Source: Cyclobacterium marinum DSM 745 (GTDB lineage: Bacteria > Bacteroidota > Bacteroidia > Cytophagales > Cyclobacteriaceae). Taken from it: a stretch of DNA of 64,000 bases. How positions within the stretch are numbered: the stretch's first letter is position 1; each line of letters begins with the position of its first letter. A program made the translations under genes and the position numbers. Location: contig NC_015914.1 in NCBI RefSeq assembly GCF_000222485.1, forward strand, positions 930,001 to 994,000. Reading direction: 5' to 3'. Of the stretch, positions 26,050 to 35,684 are shown in pieces. Under the pieces are notes generated by a model. That model had not been told where the DNA came from. It ran no database searches and saw only the letters and a list, made by a program, of their open reading frames with translations.

Positions 26050-26703
26050 TTCAAACTATTATCTAAAGTACCTATTTAATAATCTCATTTTTTCTAACAC
26101 TCAGTATTAATTATTTTTATGGAAATTCAATACAACAATTTCTTACCACTTTACCATTGCAGGTAGCCATTTTTTTCATCATTAAAAAAATACCCACCAT
26201 GGAATTTAAATCAAACATTAAATTGACCTGCCAAATCCCTAAGCAACCTTTTTAGCAATTACTCTATAAAAGCCACAAAGGCTTATTCTATTAAAACTAA
26301 AGAAATAATTTCAAAATCAAAAATATTAGCCCATTATTAAAAGTAAAAGCTATAAATGCTAAGCACTCAGAAGACAAGCGCCACCTTTGTCACCACCATT
26401 GTAAGGAAAATAGTTAGGTTTTAAGGCTGCTTGGTCATGAGAATCACACTTAAACCCGAATTACGCCAAAATGCACTTAGTAAGAGGTGAAATCTCACAA
26501 AAATCAGTCATTCTAGAGACAGAGTGATGGCATTAAACAGCATCGTATTGACTGATTATGAAGGAATATTGAAAGTAAGAGAAGATCCATTGTATAATTG
26601 GCTTAATACCTGCAATTATTGGTAAGTCCTAATGAAAAAAGGCAATTATTCATAGCGAACAATTGCCTTTTAAATTACAATCTTGGTATTCAGTCAAGTG
26701 CCA
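26050..26703. other. 650-base non-coding region with a long-spaced inverted repeat
   Basis: AT-rich gap between the RND pump and rny. AATCAGTCA at 26502-26510 and TGACTGATT at 26549-26557 form a 9-bp inverted repeat around 38 bases. An ATG at 26527 opens a 32-codon frame ending at 26625 that I do not recognise and do not call as a gene. The rny terminator lies at its end. Confidence 0.5.
26637..26671 (-). terminator. Intrinsic terminator of rny
   Basis: AAAAGGCAATT at 26637-26647 pairs with AATTGCCTTTT at 26661-26671. On the minus strand the stem is followed by more T residues, 33 bases after the rny stop. Confidence 0.88.
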
Positions 26704-28269
26704 TTATTTGGCATAATTTACTGATCTCATCTCCCTAATAACAGTAATTTTAATCTGTCCGGGATATTGCATTTCCTTTTCAATCTTCTGAGATATTTCG
26801 AAAGACAAATTACCGGCTGTATTGTCGTTTACATTGTCTGCATCTACCAATACCCGCAACTCTCTACCTGCCTGCATGGCAAAGCATTTATTAACACCTT
26901 CAAAACTTAAGGCCAAATCTTCTAAGTCTTTAAGTCTTTTAATATAGCTATCCATGATTTCCCTACGGGCACCGGGGCGTGATCCGGAAATAGCATCACA
27001 GGCCTGTACAATTGGGGACAACATAGAAGTCATTTCGATTTCATCATGGTGAGCACCTATGGCATTGATAACCTCAGGATGCTCTTTGTGTTTTTTGGCC
27101 AGCTCCATACCAAGGATTGCATGCGGCAATTCTGCTTCTTCGGGATACACTTTACCAATATCATGAAGTAAACCTGCTCTCCTAGCCAACTTGGCATTGA
27201 AACCCATCTCGGCAGCCATCGTCGCACAAAGTTTTGCAACTTCTCTGGAATGTTGTAACAAGTTTTGTCCATAGGAAGAACGGAAACGCATTCTTCCAAC
27301 CATCTTTATAAGTTCAGGGTGCAAGCCGTGGATGCCAAGATCAATGCAAGTCCTCTCCCCTATTTCAATAATCTCCTCATCGATATTCTTTTCGGTCTTA
27401 GCCACTACCTCCTCTATTCGGGCAGGGTGAATACGTCCATCCTGCACCAATCTATGGAGAGCCAATCTGGCGATCTCTCTTCTAACCGGGTCAAAACCTG
27501 AAATAATTATGGCTTCAGGGGTATCATCTACCACAATCTCCACTCCGGTGGCAGCTTCCAATGCCCGAATATTCCGTCCTTCTCTACCAATAATTTTACC
27601 TTTGACATCATCACTCTCGATATTGAAGACAGACACGCAATTTTCAATGGCATGCTCAGTAGCTGTTCTCTGAATGGTATCCAAGACAATTTTCTTTGCC
27701 TGCTTGGTCGCACTAAGCTTCGCTTGATCTAAAATATCTTTGATATGTGAAGATGCCTTGGTTGCTGCTTCATCTTTAAGCATTTCAATCAATTGCTCTC
27801 TGGCTTCTTCTCTGGTAAGCAAAGCTACTTTTTCAAGGTCGGTAATCCTTTGGTGTGTTACCTTGTCAAGTTCATCTTTTCGAATTTGTACGGCATGAAG
27901 TTGAGCGTTAAGATTTTCCTTTTTACTATCCAATTCCGCTTCTTTGCGTTTAACATGTTCCATTTCCTTTGAAAGGATCTGCTCACGCTGCTTTAGCTTA
28001 TTTTCATTGGTGATAAGGATATTCTTTTTCTTACCAACTTCTTCCTCAAAATCAGATTTTAGCTTCAGGTATTTTTCTTTGGCTTCAAGAATTTTATCTT
28101 TTTTAGTCCCTTCTGCTGTAATCTCAGCTTCTCGGATAAGACTTTTGGCTCTTTCCCGAGCCTCTTCTTCAATTTTCTTACTGTTATTTTTAATAAATAA
28201 TCCTGCCAGGAGTCCCCCGATCAAAACGCCAATTGCGCCGGATATAATAATGTATATTGAAATTCCCAT
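26704..28269 (-). CDS. rny: Ribonuclease Y
   Basis: Membrane-anchored endoribonuclease that starts mRNA decay. The 521 residues follow the family plan: an N-terminal transmembrane helix (residues 5-25), a long coiled coil rich in Lys/Glu (about 30-200), a KH RNA-binding domain with [24 protein letters not shown], and the HD hydrolase domain with H-x-n-HD ([26 protein letters not shown]). Length and order are normal. It lies 71 bases downstream of zapA on the same strand and ends at a clear terminator. Confidence 0.97.
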   Translation of the reverse strand: MGISIYIIISGAIGVLIGGLLAGLFIKNNSKKIEEEARERAKSLIREAEITAEGTKKDKILEAKEKYLKLKSDFEEEVGKKKNILITNENKLKQREQILSKEMEHVKRKEAELDSKKENLNAQLHAVQIRKDELDKVTHQRITDLEKVALLTREEAREQLIEMLKDEAATKASSHIKDILDQAKLSATKQAKKIVLDTIQRTATEHAIENCVSVFNIESDDVKGKIIGREGRNIRALEAATGVEIVVDDTPEAIIISGFDPVRREIARLALHRLVQDGRIHPARIEEVVAKTEKNIDEEIIEIGERTCIDLGIHGLHPELIKMVGRMRFRSSYGQNLLQHSREVAKLCATMAAEMGFNAKLARRAGLLHDIGKVYPEEAELPHAILGMELAKKHKEHPEVINAIGAHHDEIEMTSMLSPIVQACDAISGSRPGARREIMDSYIKRLKDLEDLALSFEGVNKCFAMQAGRELRVLVDADNVNDNTAGNLSFEISQKIEKEMQYPGQIKITVIREMRSVNYAK

Positions 28270-28340
28270 AGATATATTTGAGTTTATCTACCGGATAGAA
28301 TAGGTAACTGCCTTGTTTGGGCTATAGAGACTAAAAAGAA

Positions 28341-28625
28341 TCAAAGCAATGACTCAAGGTTTTTATTGACATGTTGGAGTACCTGCTTTACCTGCTCGCT
28401 ACCTTCTGTATGGTCTTCCTTAATTTCCAGGAACTCTACCATGCAATCGAAAGCCACCATTGCCAGCAAGTCCTGACGATCCTCCAGTCCAAATTCCTCT
28501 CTGTACTTTTTTATTTTATCGTTAATTAATTTACCCACCCGTCTGATTCTGGCTTCCTCATCGGTTTTCACTTTCATTGGGTATTCTCTATCCCCTATTT
28601 TTATTCGTATCGAAAGTGTATCCAT
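28341..28625 (-). CDS. zapA: Cell division protein ZapA
   Basis: Small cytoplasmic protein that crosslinks FtsZ protofilaments at the division ring. The 94 residues have the ZapA pattern: N-terminal strand pair SIRIKIGDREYPMKVKTDEEARIRRVGKLIND, then an amphipathic helix forming a coiled coil (VAFDCMVEFLEIKED). The gene follows the 95-residue coiled-coil gene by one base, and that gene follows pheT by one base, so the three form an operon. A ZapB-like role for its upstream neighbour is suggested by this arrangement. Confidence 0.9.
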   Translation of the reverse strand: MDTLSIRIKIGDREYPMKVKTDEEARIRRVGKLINDKIKKYREEFGLEDRQDLLAMVAFDCMVEFLEIKEDHTEGSEQVKQVLQHVNKNLESLL

Positions 28626-28626
28626 A

Positions 28627-28914
28627 TTATTCAGACAGGTAAGTAATAATTTTATCGATTTCTTTTATATAGTCATCAATTCTCCCCCTCAATTCAGCAG
28701 ATGCTTTATTTTCTACCGGTATGTTTCTTACAATTTTACTAATTTTAATTTGATTTTTAAAATCTTCGAGTGCTTCTTCCTGATCAGAAAGTCTCTTTTG
28801 ATAGACCAAAAGTTGATTTTTGAGGGCAGTATTTTCCTGTTCAAGTAATTTTACTTTATTTTCTACCTGTTCTGCCAGGCTCTCTAACCGCTGAAGCTCC
28901 TCGTAAACCTTCAT
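28627..28914 (-). CDS. Coiled-coil protein, possible ZapB-like partner
   Basis: The 95-residue protein is almost wholly coiled coil: EELQRLESLAEQVENKVKLLEQENTALKNQL gives continuous heptads over residues 4-60, followed by a short helical end (GRIDDYIKEIDKIITYLSE). No enzyme motif is present. It lies between pheT and zapA with single-base gaps. ZapB is a small coiled-coil protein that binds ZapA, so the position and shape suggest an analogous role, but primary sequence similarity to ZapB is too weak to name it. Confidence 0.75.
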   Translation of the reverse strand: MKVYEELQRLESLAEQVENKVKLLEQENTALKNQLLVYQKRLSDQEEALEDFKNQIKISKIVRNIPVENKASAELRGRIDDYIKEIDKIITYLSE

Positions 28915-28915
28915 A

Positions 28916-31327
28916 TTATTTCCTTATCAAAGCACCGGCATTTTTCTCAAAAGTATGCATTAATTTACTCATGGTCTTGTCTATCACCTTGTCTGTGAGG
29001 GTCTGCTGATTGTCCTGAAGATAAAAACTCATAGCATAAGCCTTCTTACCTTCTTCCAATTTATCTCCTTTGTACATGTCAAAGACATTGATTCTTTTCA
29101 ATAACTTACCTCCTACTTTAGTTGCCATTTGTCTGATTTGATCAAAAGTAACTTCTTGATCAATTACTAAAGATAAATCTCTTCTAACTTCAGGGAATTT
29201 CGAAATTTCCTGAAATTTTCCTTGAGATTTAGCCAATTTGTTAAGCCTGTTCCAATCCAATTCAGCAAAATAAACTTCTTGCTTCACATCAGCCAATTTA
29301 CAAATCTCCGGAGACAAAAGACCTATTGTACCTATAGACTGCTTGTTAATTATTAAGTTTAAGCCAAAAGAAAATGGGCTGGATTCTATAACATTTACTT
29401 CAGGCTGTGAAAGGTTCAATTTTGTCAACAGTCCTTCGACCACAGCATACAAATCTGTAAACGCAACTGGTTTCACTGTATGCATCCAATTTTCATGACT
29501 TGCATTACCGGTAAGAAAAATGGACAACATTTTCCCTTCTTCATATCCTTCCGTTGCTTTAGCATACACCGAGCCAAACTCAAATAATTTCAAGTCTTTT
29601 TGTCTCCTGTTGATATTATGTGCCAGCACTTCTAAGCCTGTAAAAACCAGACTTTGTCGGAGCACACCCAGGTCTTCACTTAGTTTATTTAGAATTAGGA
29701 CGTCTTTTTCCGGTGCAAGGAAAGCGGCCTTCTCTGCATAACTAGACTTACTTAGAGAATTGGTAACCATTTCACTATAACCAATACCTGCAAGCATTTC
29801 AGAAACCCGGTACTGTAACTTATTGGCATCCTTTGCCGGATGCTCAGCCAAGAAGTCAGCCTGATAGTTTTCTTTTAACGGAATGGCTTCAAAACCATAA
29901 ATTCGCAAAATTTCCTCAATGATATCAGCCTCTCGGGTAACATCCACCCTATAAGGCTTCACAATGGCCACAAATCCTAATTCTGTTTCATTGGTAACTT
30001 TTATTTCCAATGATTGTAGAATCTGCTTAATTTTTTCATTACCAATTTCTTTACCAATTAATCGATTTATATGTCGATAACTTACGGGAATTTCAAAATC
30101 CGCTATCGGCTCCGGATAGATATCAGTAATAGGAGAGCTAATAACAGCTCCAGAAAGATCTTTGATCAACATGGCAGCCATTTTCAGCGCAAAAACAGGC
30201 ATATTGGGATCTGTACCTCTTTCAAAACGGAAAGAAGCATCTGTCTTAATCCCATGAAATTGAGCTCCTCTACGGACAACATCCATCCCGAAGCAAGCAC
30301 TTTCTAAAAAAATTGTACTTGTTTGGCTACTTACTCCTGATTCCTGCCCACCAAGGGTCCCTGCAATGCAAAGTCCTTCTTGCTTGTCACAAATCATCAG
30401 CTCTTCTCCGGACAAGGATCTTTCTTTTCCATCCAGGGTAACAAACTTTGTGCCTGCTGGCATTCTTTTAACATGGATTTCACCCCCTTGAATTTTATCA
30501 GCATCAAAGGCATGAAGAGGTTGACCTAAGTCATGTAGGATATAATTGGTAGCATCTACCACATTATTAATTGGCTCCAACCCGATCGCTTTAAGGTAAT
30601 CCTGAAGCCATTTAGGAGAAGGTGCTACTTTAACATTGCTAAGAGTCAGGCCCGCATACCTCGGGCAATCTTTATTGTCAGCGACGTTTACCTGAATAAT
30701 TTTATCCTCATTGTCAACAGCAAAACTTTCTACCCCTTTTAAGACCAACTCCTTATTTAATAAGGCCTTCAAATCCCTAGCTACTCCCAGATGGGATGCA
30801 GCATCTGCCCGATTTGGGGTCAAACCAATTTCAAGCACATCTACTTCCTTGATATCAAACAACTGACCAACCGGACTGCCATTCGGTAGAGCAGTATCTA
30901 AAACAAGAATTCCTTCATGTCCTTCCCCCAGTCCAAGCTCATCTTCGGCGCAGATCATCCCTAAAGACACCTCACCTCTAATTTTGGCTTTTTTAATTAC
31001 AAATGGCTCTCCTGAGGACGGGTAAAGCGTAGCCCCAACTTTGGCTACCGGTACTTTTTGTCCCTTGGCAACATTAGGCGCACCACAAACGATAGGCACA
31101 ACCTCATCCCCTAAGTCTACTGTAGTGAGTCTAAGTTTGTCTGCATTGGGGTGTGGCTCACAGCTCATCACTTCTCCAACTACTATGCCTTTAAGGCTTC
31201 CTTTTACTGATTCGTAGGTCGTTATTCCCTCTACTTCCAAGCCTCCGGCAGTTAACAGGTCGGCAATTTCTTCAGTAGATTGATTGAACGGTATATAATC
31301 TTTGAGTCGATTGATCGAAATTTTCAT
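28916..31327 (-). CDS. pheT: Phenylalanine-tRNA ligase beta subunit
   Basis: Large subunit of the alpha2beta2 phenylalanyl-tRNA synthetase. The 803 residues hold the N-terminal tRNA-binding OB fold (VVGEVMSCEPHPNADKLRLTTVDLG), the B3/B4 editing domain (GLTPNRADAASHLGVARDL), the B5 domain (INRLIGKEIGNEKIKQIL), the synthetase-like core, and the C-terminal FDX-ACB anticodon-binding domain (FPEVRRDLSLVIDQEVTF). Length is normal and pheS is not in the window. A promoter-like element lies at 31350-31357. Confidence 0.97.
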   Translation of the reverse strand: MKISINRLKDYIPFNQSTEEIADLLTAGGLEVEGITTYESVKGSLKGIVVGEVMSCEPHPNADKLRLTTVDLGDEVVPIVCGAPNVAKGQKVPVAKVGATLYPSSGEPFVIKKAKIRGEVSLGMICAEDELGLGEGHEGILVLDTALPNGSPVGQLFDIKEVDVLEIGLTPNRADAASHLGVARDLKALLNKELVLKGVESFAVDNEDKIIQVNVADNKDCPRYAGLTLSNVKVAPSPKWLQDYLKAIGLEPINNVVDATNYILHDLGQPLHAFDADKIQGGEIHVKRMPAGTKFVTLDGKERSLSGEELMICDKQEGLCIAGTLGGQESGVSSQTSTIFLESACFGMDVVRRGAQFHGIKTDASFRFERGTDPNMPVFALKMAAMLIKDLSGAVISSPITDIYPEPIADFEIPVSYRHINRLIGKEIGNEKIKQILQSLEIKVTNETELGFVAIVKPYRVDVTREADIIEEILRIYGFEAIPLKENYQADFLAEHPAKDANKLQYRVSEMLAGIGYSEMVTNSLSKSSYAEKAAFLAPEKDVLILNKLSEDLGVLRQSLVFTGLEVLAHNINRRQKDLKLFEFGSVYAKATEGYEEGKMLSIFLTGNASHENWMHTVKPVAFTDLYAVVEGLLTKLNLSQPEVNVIESSPFSFGLNLIINKQSIGTIGLLSPEICKLADVKQEVYFAELDWNRLNKLAKSQGKFQEISKFPEVRRDLSLVIDQEVTFDQIRQMATKVGGKLLKRINVFDMYKGDKLEEGKKAYAMSFYLQDNQQTLTDKVIDKTMSKLMHTFEKNAGALIRK

Positions 31328-31349
31328 TATTACGGTTTTGACTAAGATA

Positions 31350-31357
31350 CAAATTTA
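31350..31357 (-). promoter_or_regulatory. -7 promoter element (TAAATTTG) for pheT
   Basis: Minus-strand TAAATTTG ends 22 bases before the pheT ATG. A TTTA about 19 bases further upstream could act as a poor -33 box. Confidence 0.5.
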
Positions 31358-31381
31358 CAATAATTGCCCTCTACTTAAAGG

Positions 31382-31999
31382 TTATTTATTGTAATTTTTC
31401 TCCCCTGCCCTGATAGGGATTTCTAAAATGTTTTCTTTTGGAGGAATGGGGCATGCAAAATCGGGGTTATAAGCGCAATATGGATTATAAGCAAGATTAA
31501 AATCTATGGTTATGGAGCTAGAACCATCCTGACGAAGATTGATATAACGCCCACCACCATAAGTTTCATCAGCACTTGTCCCATCTGCAAAAGCCAAAAA
31601 AAAGTTTCTTAAATCGACTTCATCTTCTGCTTGCAATAATAGAAGTTTGAGGGATTTCCCTTGTAATTCAAACGTCACAAAGGAGTGCCTTATATACCTT
31701 TCCAAGGTACCATCTGTCATAGGAATTTCCACGATTCTTTTATTGGGCACAGGCTCTAACCTCCCCCTTACTTTATAGGATGGATCTATAGGATAGAAAT
31801 CCAAGGAGTCAAGGTCTTTTTTTTGATCTTCTTCTAATGGTGAATCAATATTATACTTTAAGAACTTAAACTGTCGCTCTCTTTCTGCGGCAATATTTTC
31901 TAAATACACCTCAGGATCAATGGTCCCGGTAAAGGTATACAACAGAGAACCAAGGACTACCAGCCCAACAAATGCCAACAATAAAGATTTTTTATTCAT
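31382..31999 (-). CDS. DUF1684 domain-containing protein
   Basis: Probably secreted or membrane-anchored protein of 205 residues with a hydrophobic N-terminus (LLLAFVGLVVLGSLLYTFTG). It contains the DUF1684 core: FYPIDPSYKVRGRLEPVP and the characteristic end GGRYINLRQDG, FNLAYNPYCAYNPDFACPIPP, which has two cysteines. The function of DUF1684 is unknown. It ends just upstream of pheT and follows radC by six bases on the same strand, suggesting a radC-DUF1684 transcript. Confidence 0.88.
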   Translation of the reverse strand: MNKKSLLLAFVGLVVLGSLLYTFTGTIDPEVYLENIAAERERQFKFLKYNIDSPLEEDQKKDLDSLDFYPIDPSYKVRGRLEPVPNKRIVEIPMTDGTLERYIRHSFVTFELQGKSLKLLLLQAEDEVDLRNFFLAFADGTSADETYGGGRYINLRQDGSSSITIDFNLAYNPYCAYNPDFACPIPPKENILEIPIRAGEKNYNK

Positions 32000-32005
32000 A
32001 GTAAA

Positions 32006-32701
32006 TTAGATCATACTTTCATCTGCAAAGCTAAAATAGCCAACATCTGTGAAAATCACATGATCTAAGACAGGAAGCTCTAAATTTTTACCTACCAAGG
32101 TTAATTTTTTAGTAAGACTAATATCAGCACCGGATGGTTTCAAATTCCCAGAAGGATGATTATGAACTAATATAATGGCACTTGCCAGATTTTCCATGGC
32201 ATATTTAAAAATTAATTTAGGGTCTGCAATAGTGGCAGAAGTGCCGCCCTGGCTAATCAATTGTTTTTTGATAACCACATTGCTGCGATTCAAAAATAAG
32301 ACGTAAAAATACTCTATAGTTTCATCTAACAGCTCAGGTCGCATTAGCGTGTAAACATCTGCTGATGAGGTGATTTTCGTTTTCTTCTGAGGCTCAGATT
32401 CCTTTCTTCTCCTACCCAGTTCTAATGCACTTACTATCCCAATGGCCTTGGCTTCCCCAATTCCCTTAAATTTCTTTAAATCATTTACAGACAACCTTGC
32501 CAACTGGGCCAGGTCGTTGTTGACACTCTGCAAGATATGCTTGGAAAGGTCCACTGCGCTAAGGTTTCTTGAACCAGAGCCTATTAAAATGGCGATTAAT
32601 TCTGCATCTGAAAGCTGTGCCTTTCCTCTAAGCAACAATTTCTCTCTAGGCCTATCTTCCTCAGCTAAGGCGGATATTCTAATCGACCGGTAATCGTCCA
32701 T
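32006..32701 (-). CDS. radC: RadC family JAB/MPN domain protein
   Basis: Member of the RadC family, whose name reflects an old DNA-repair assignment since doubted. The 231 residues have an N-terminal helix-hairpin-helix region (LKKFKGIGEAKAIGIVSALELG) and a JAMM metalloprotease-like domain with VHNHPSGNLKPSGADI and the upstream glutamate. The start at 32701 (MDDYRSIRI) is chosen because RadC proteins begin there. A longer reading to 32803 would add about 34 hydrophobic residues that do not belong to the family. It precedes DUF1684 by six bases. Confidence 0.92.
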   Translation of the reverse strand: MDDYRSIRISALAEEDRPREKLLLRGKAQLSDAELIAILIGSGSRNLSAVDLSKHILQSVNNDLAQLARLSVNDLKKFKGIGEAKAIGIVSALELGRRRKESEPQKKTKITSSADVYTLMRPELLDETIEYFYVLFLNRSNVVIKKQLISQGGTSATIADPKLIFKYAMENLASAIILVHNHPSGNLKPSGADISLTKKLTLVGKNLELPVLDHVIFTDVGYFSFADESMI

Positions 32702-32831
32702 AGGCAAAAAGATTACATAAAATTGACACCAAAAACCCCTTAAAGAATCAATCCCAAGTTTCTTAAACAAACGCCAACCACCTGGTTTAATAGGGAATAC
32801 CATTAAAAATATAAAAAAATAGGCATAAAAA

Positions 32832-32855
32832 AAACCCTACTTTAAAGCAGGGTTT
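32832..32855 (-). terminator. Intrinsic terminator of rpsT
   Basis: AAACCCT at 32832-32838 pairs with AGGGTTT at 32849-32855, with one internal mismatch before the loop. The A-run to the left is a T-run on the minus strand. Confidence 0.8.
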
Positions 32856-32877
32856 AAATATCTAATGCAAACAGACC

Positions 32878-33129
32878 TTATAGGGCATTAACAAACTTGG
32901 TCAATTTGGATTTTTTATTGGCTGCATTATTCTTGTGAATAACATTCTTTTTAGCCAGTTTGTCCAACATCGAATTTACCTGGTTTAAGAGCTCCTGAGC
33001 TTCCGCCTTGTCTTCAGTATTTCTCAATCTTTTGATGAAAGTCCTGGTGGTTTTGGCCTGGTATCTGTTTCTTAACCTTTTGGCTTCATTTGCACGAATT
33101 CTCTTTAAAGCCGATTTGTGATTTGCCAT
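32878..33129 (-). CDS. rpsT: 30S ribosomal protein S20
   Basis: Primary 16S rRNA-binding protein of the small subunit. The 83 residues begin MANHKSALKRIRANEAKRLRNRYQ and are strongly basic and helical, with the conserved AxxxxHKNxAxxKKSKLTK ending. The start at 33129 fits the family. An upstream in-frame ATG at 33204 would add 25 residues and would lie within the predicted promoter. It has its own promoter and terminator and is therefore monocistronic. Confidence 0.97.
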   Translation of the reverse strand: MANHKSALKRIRANEAKRLRNRYQAKTTRTFIKRLRNTEDKAEAQELLNQVNSMLDKLAKKNVIHKNNAANKKSKLTKFVNAL

Positions 33130-33174
33130 ACTGTATATAATTAACTTTTTCCTTTTTTGCTTAATATTGGATCG

Positions 33175-33205
33175 CAAATTTAGCTGTTTTATTTTTAATT
33201 GCAAA
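33175..33205 (-). promoter_or_regulatory. Promoter of rpsT
   Basis: Minus strand: TTTG (33205-33202), exactly 19 bases, TAAATTTG (33182-33175). This is a full match to the Bacteroidota consensus, about 45 bases before the rpsT ATG. Confidence 0.75.
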
Positions 33206-33294
33206 ACAATTATTTAAATATGAAGAAATAGAAGATTTTACAATCTCTGATTTTTTCACTATTTTCATAGATTACATTATATAACAAGTAAAAT

Positions 33295-34362
33295 ATGCGA
33301 CTTTATTTGTTTTGTATTTTTATATTTTTCATCTGTTATCAAGACGTAATTGCTTGGGGATTTTATGCACATCGCTTGATTAATCGTCAAGCTGTGTTCT
33401 CACTCCCTCCTGAACTAATGGTGCTATTTAAGCCCAATTTAGCCTATATTTCCGACAAAGCTGTTAATCCTGACAGAAGACGTTATGCGGTACAAGGGGA
33501 AGCTGAAAAACATTATATAGACCTTGATGTGTATGGTGACAGTGCTATCTTTAAACTGCCCCAATCTTGGCCAGAGGCTCAAATTATATATGGAGAAGAC
33601 AGCCTAAGAAAAAACGGCATATCCCCTTGGAGTACCTACCTAACTTTTCAATACCTCACTTACGCTTTTCAAAAAAAAGACCGCCAAGCCATTCTCAAAC
33701 TAGCCGCTGATCTTGGTCATTACTTGGGCGACATCAATGTCCCCCTCCACAGCACTGAAAATTACAATGGTCAAAACACCAACCAACATGGAATTCACGG
33801 CTTTTGGGAAAGCAGGCTACCAGAACTCTATGCCAAAGATTATGATCTTTTTGTGGGGAAAGCCGAATATTTAACCAACCCGAGAAAAGAAATTTGGGAA
33901 GCCATTGAAGTGGCTCATAATGCATTAGATTCGGTTTTTAGTTTCGAGAAATTATTAACAGATAAATTTCCCGATGACCAGAAATACAGTTATGAAAACC
34001 GTGGAAGCATTACCACCAGGGTTTATTCCAAGGCATTCAGCCTCGCTTACCATCAAATGTTGGCCGGTCAAGTGGAACGACAAATGAAAAAGACGATCAA
34101 ACTAATTGCTGACTTTTGGTACAGCGCCTGGATTCTAGCCGGTCAACCCGACTTGACAAATCCGGCACCTAACTTTCGACCACCTTTTGAAATTGACAGT
34201 ATTGAGACACCTCAGGATTCAATCAAAAACGTCAGGGAACATCAGTCTCTTTTTACTGACCCTGAAGCACTTTTTTGGAAGAGTTTAAATAAGAATTTAT
34301 ACTATTGGCAAGCCTTTCGAAAGTATTGCGGAAGACGTCCTCGTTTTCTTCCAAGAGGGTAA
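33295..34362 (+). CDS. Zinc-dependent phospholipase C / S1-P1 nuclease-like secreted protein
   Basis: Secreted hydrolase with a trinuclear zinc fold. The signal peptide (MRLYLFCIFIFFICYQDVIA) is followed by WGFYAHRLINRQAVFSLP, where the mature N-terminal Trp and His bind zinc. Further metal ligands are in AADLGHYLGDINVPLHSTENYNGQ and HGIHGFWESRLPE (H-x-x-x-D and H-x-x-x-E patterns). The 355 residues end with a tail of about 35 residues that reads antisense to the aminotransferase gene: the two convergent genes overlap by 110 bases. The tail probably arose by loss of an earlier stop. Whether it acts on phospholipids or nucleic acid is unclear. Confidence 0.82.
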   Translation: MRLYLFCIFIFFICYQDVIAWGFYAHRLINRQAVFSLPPELMVLFKPNLAYISDKAVNPDRRRYAVQGEAEKHYIDLDVYGDSAIFKLPQSWPEAQIIYGEDSLRKNGISPWSTYLTFQYLTYAFQKKDRQAILKLAADLGHYLGDINVPLHSTENYNGQNTNQHGIHGFWESRLPELYAKDYDLFVGKAEYLTNPRKEIWEAIEVAHNALDSVFSFEKLLTDKFPDDQKYSYENRGSITTRVYSKAFSLAYHQMLAGQVERQMKKTIKLIADFWYSAWILAGQPDLTNPAPNFRPPFEIDSIETPQDSIKNVREHQSLFTDPEALFWKSLNKNLYYWQAFRKYCGRRPRFLPRG

Positions 34363-35587
34363 CCCTGAATCCTCGTAAGTCAGAACAGAAAGAACTTACC
34401 GGAACAACACATATCCTCTCTGAGGCAAGCAAATTGTAAACAAATCGCTTATCATTTGGCATATCCTTTTCTTCTAACCACTTCTCTAAATGGGATTTAA
34501 TCGCTTTATTTTCCACAGGAAGGAATTGATCTTCATCCAGCACCCCTTCATCAAAGATGACAGTATTGTAAAAAGCTCCTTTGGTTTTATTGAATTTAAT
34601 GCCCGCAACATTACCCAAAACTTCTTCCATGATTCTGCTTCTGGTACCAATCGCTGCATTTGCCGTGATCCTATAATCTTTATAAGCCGGGTGACTCATA
34701 ATTTTTGGTATGGCAAGTTGAGGTAACGTTGTGGAGCAAACCTCGATCATTTTTGCATTTTCAAGGGTTATGCAAAGCTTTGTAAATTCTTCTGAAGTAT
34801 GTTTGTTGTAAAACTCCATCCAGCCACACCTAGATCCCGGCCAAGGGAATTCTTTGGAGATACCTTTTAAGGATATTCCCGGCAAATCATTTCCTAAAAT
34901 TTCAGCCAGACCTATAGCCTCATAACCATTATAGGTTATGTTTTGATAAATCTCATCTGCGATCAATAACAGATTAAATTCCCTGGCAATCTCTACAAAT
35001 CTATCCAAAACTTCCCTAGGGTATACCATCCCTGTAGGGTTGTCCGGATTAATAATCAGGATACCTACCACCGAGGAATTGTATTTTACCTTATTGTAAA
35101 GATCCTCCATGTCGGGGTACCAATTGTTATCCGGATCTAGCTTATAGGTCAAAGGTGCTGAATTGGCATGCGCCGCTTCAGCAGAGCTATGAGTGGAATA
35201 GGCAGGTGAAGGCCCAATAATTCGTGCTGTAGGAGTTAGAAACTGGTACAACTTGGCTATGCCATCCCCCAACCCATTGAAAAACAAGATATCTTCAGCC
35301 TCTATTTTTACCCCTCCTTTTTTGTTGTTAAGGTTGGCTAGAAATTTACGTGTTTCAAGCATACCTTTGCTATCCGCGTATCCATAACTATGATCGTCCT
35401 GAACAAGCTCGGAAACGATTTCCTTCATCCAAGAGGGTATGGTATTGTTTTTCTGTATAGGATCTCCTATATTTTCCCAGGTGATCTCATACCCAAGATC
35501 TTCAATCAGTCTTGCTTTTTTTACAATCCCCCTGATTTCATAGTTCAATTCTTCAGCGCCCGGGCGCAATAGCAATTGTCTCATCAT
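34253..35587 (-). CDS. PLP-dependent aminotransferase (class I/II)
   Basis: Fold-type I aminotransferase of about 445 residues. Visible features are NPDNPTGMVYP for substrate and cofactor binding, ADEIYQNITYNG, and the Schiff-base lysine in SLKGISKEFPWPGSRCGWMEF. The C-terminal substrate arginine is in LRGFRVTLLEE. The start MMRQLLLRP at 35587 is preferred over a 13-residue upstream extension from 35626. The family is often annotated as an alanine- or aspartate-type transaminase, but substrate is not evident. Its 3' end overlaps the convergent hydrolase gene by 110 bases, and both reading frames look intact. Confidence 0.9.
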   Translation of the reverse strand: MMRQLLLRPGAEELNYEIRGIVKKARLIEDLGYEITWENIGDPIQKNNTIPSWMKEIVSELVQDDHSYGYADSKGMLETRKFLANLNNKKGGVKIEAEDILFFNGLGDGIAKLYQFLTPTARIIGPSPAYSTHSSAEAAHANSAPLTYKLDPDNNWYPDMEDLYNKVKYNSSVVGILIINPDNPTGMVYPREVLDRFVEIAREFNLLLIADEIYQNITYNGYEAIGLAEILGNDLPGISLKGISKEFPWPGSRCGWMEFYNKHTSEEFTKLCITLENAKMIEVCSTTLPQLAIPKIMSHPAYKDYRITANAAIGTRSRIMEEVLGNVAGIKFNKTKGAFYNTVIFDEGVLDEDQFLPVENKAIKSHLEKWLEEKDMPNDKRFVYNLLASERICVVPVSSFCSDLRGFRVTLLEENEDVFRNTFERLANSINSYLNSSKKVLQGQ

Positions 35588-35684
35588 AATTTTATGCGAT
35601 GCTGGCTTTAAAGCACAAAGAAACAAAAAACGAAAATAAACTGAACCATATTTTGAAAAAAGGAAGACTTCAAATAAAAAAAAA

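Noticed and set aside
26527..26625. Small frame of 32 codons (MALNSIVLTDYEG...) in the gap before rny
   Set aside because: No homology recognised, no promoter in place, and it runs into the inverted repeat region. A remnant is possible but not supportable.
33130..33204. Upstream start of rpsT
   Set aside because: The extension overlaps the promoter, and S20 proteins begin at MANHKSA.
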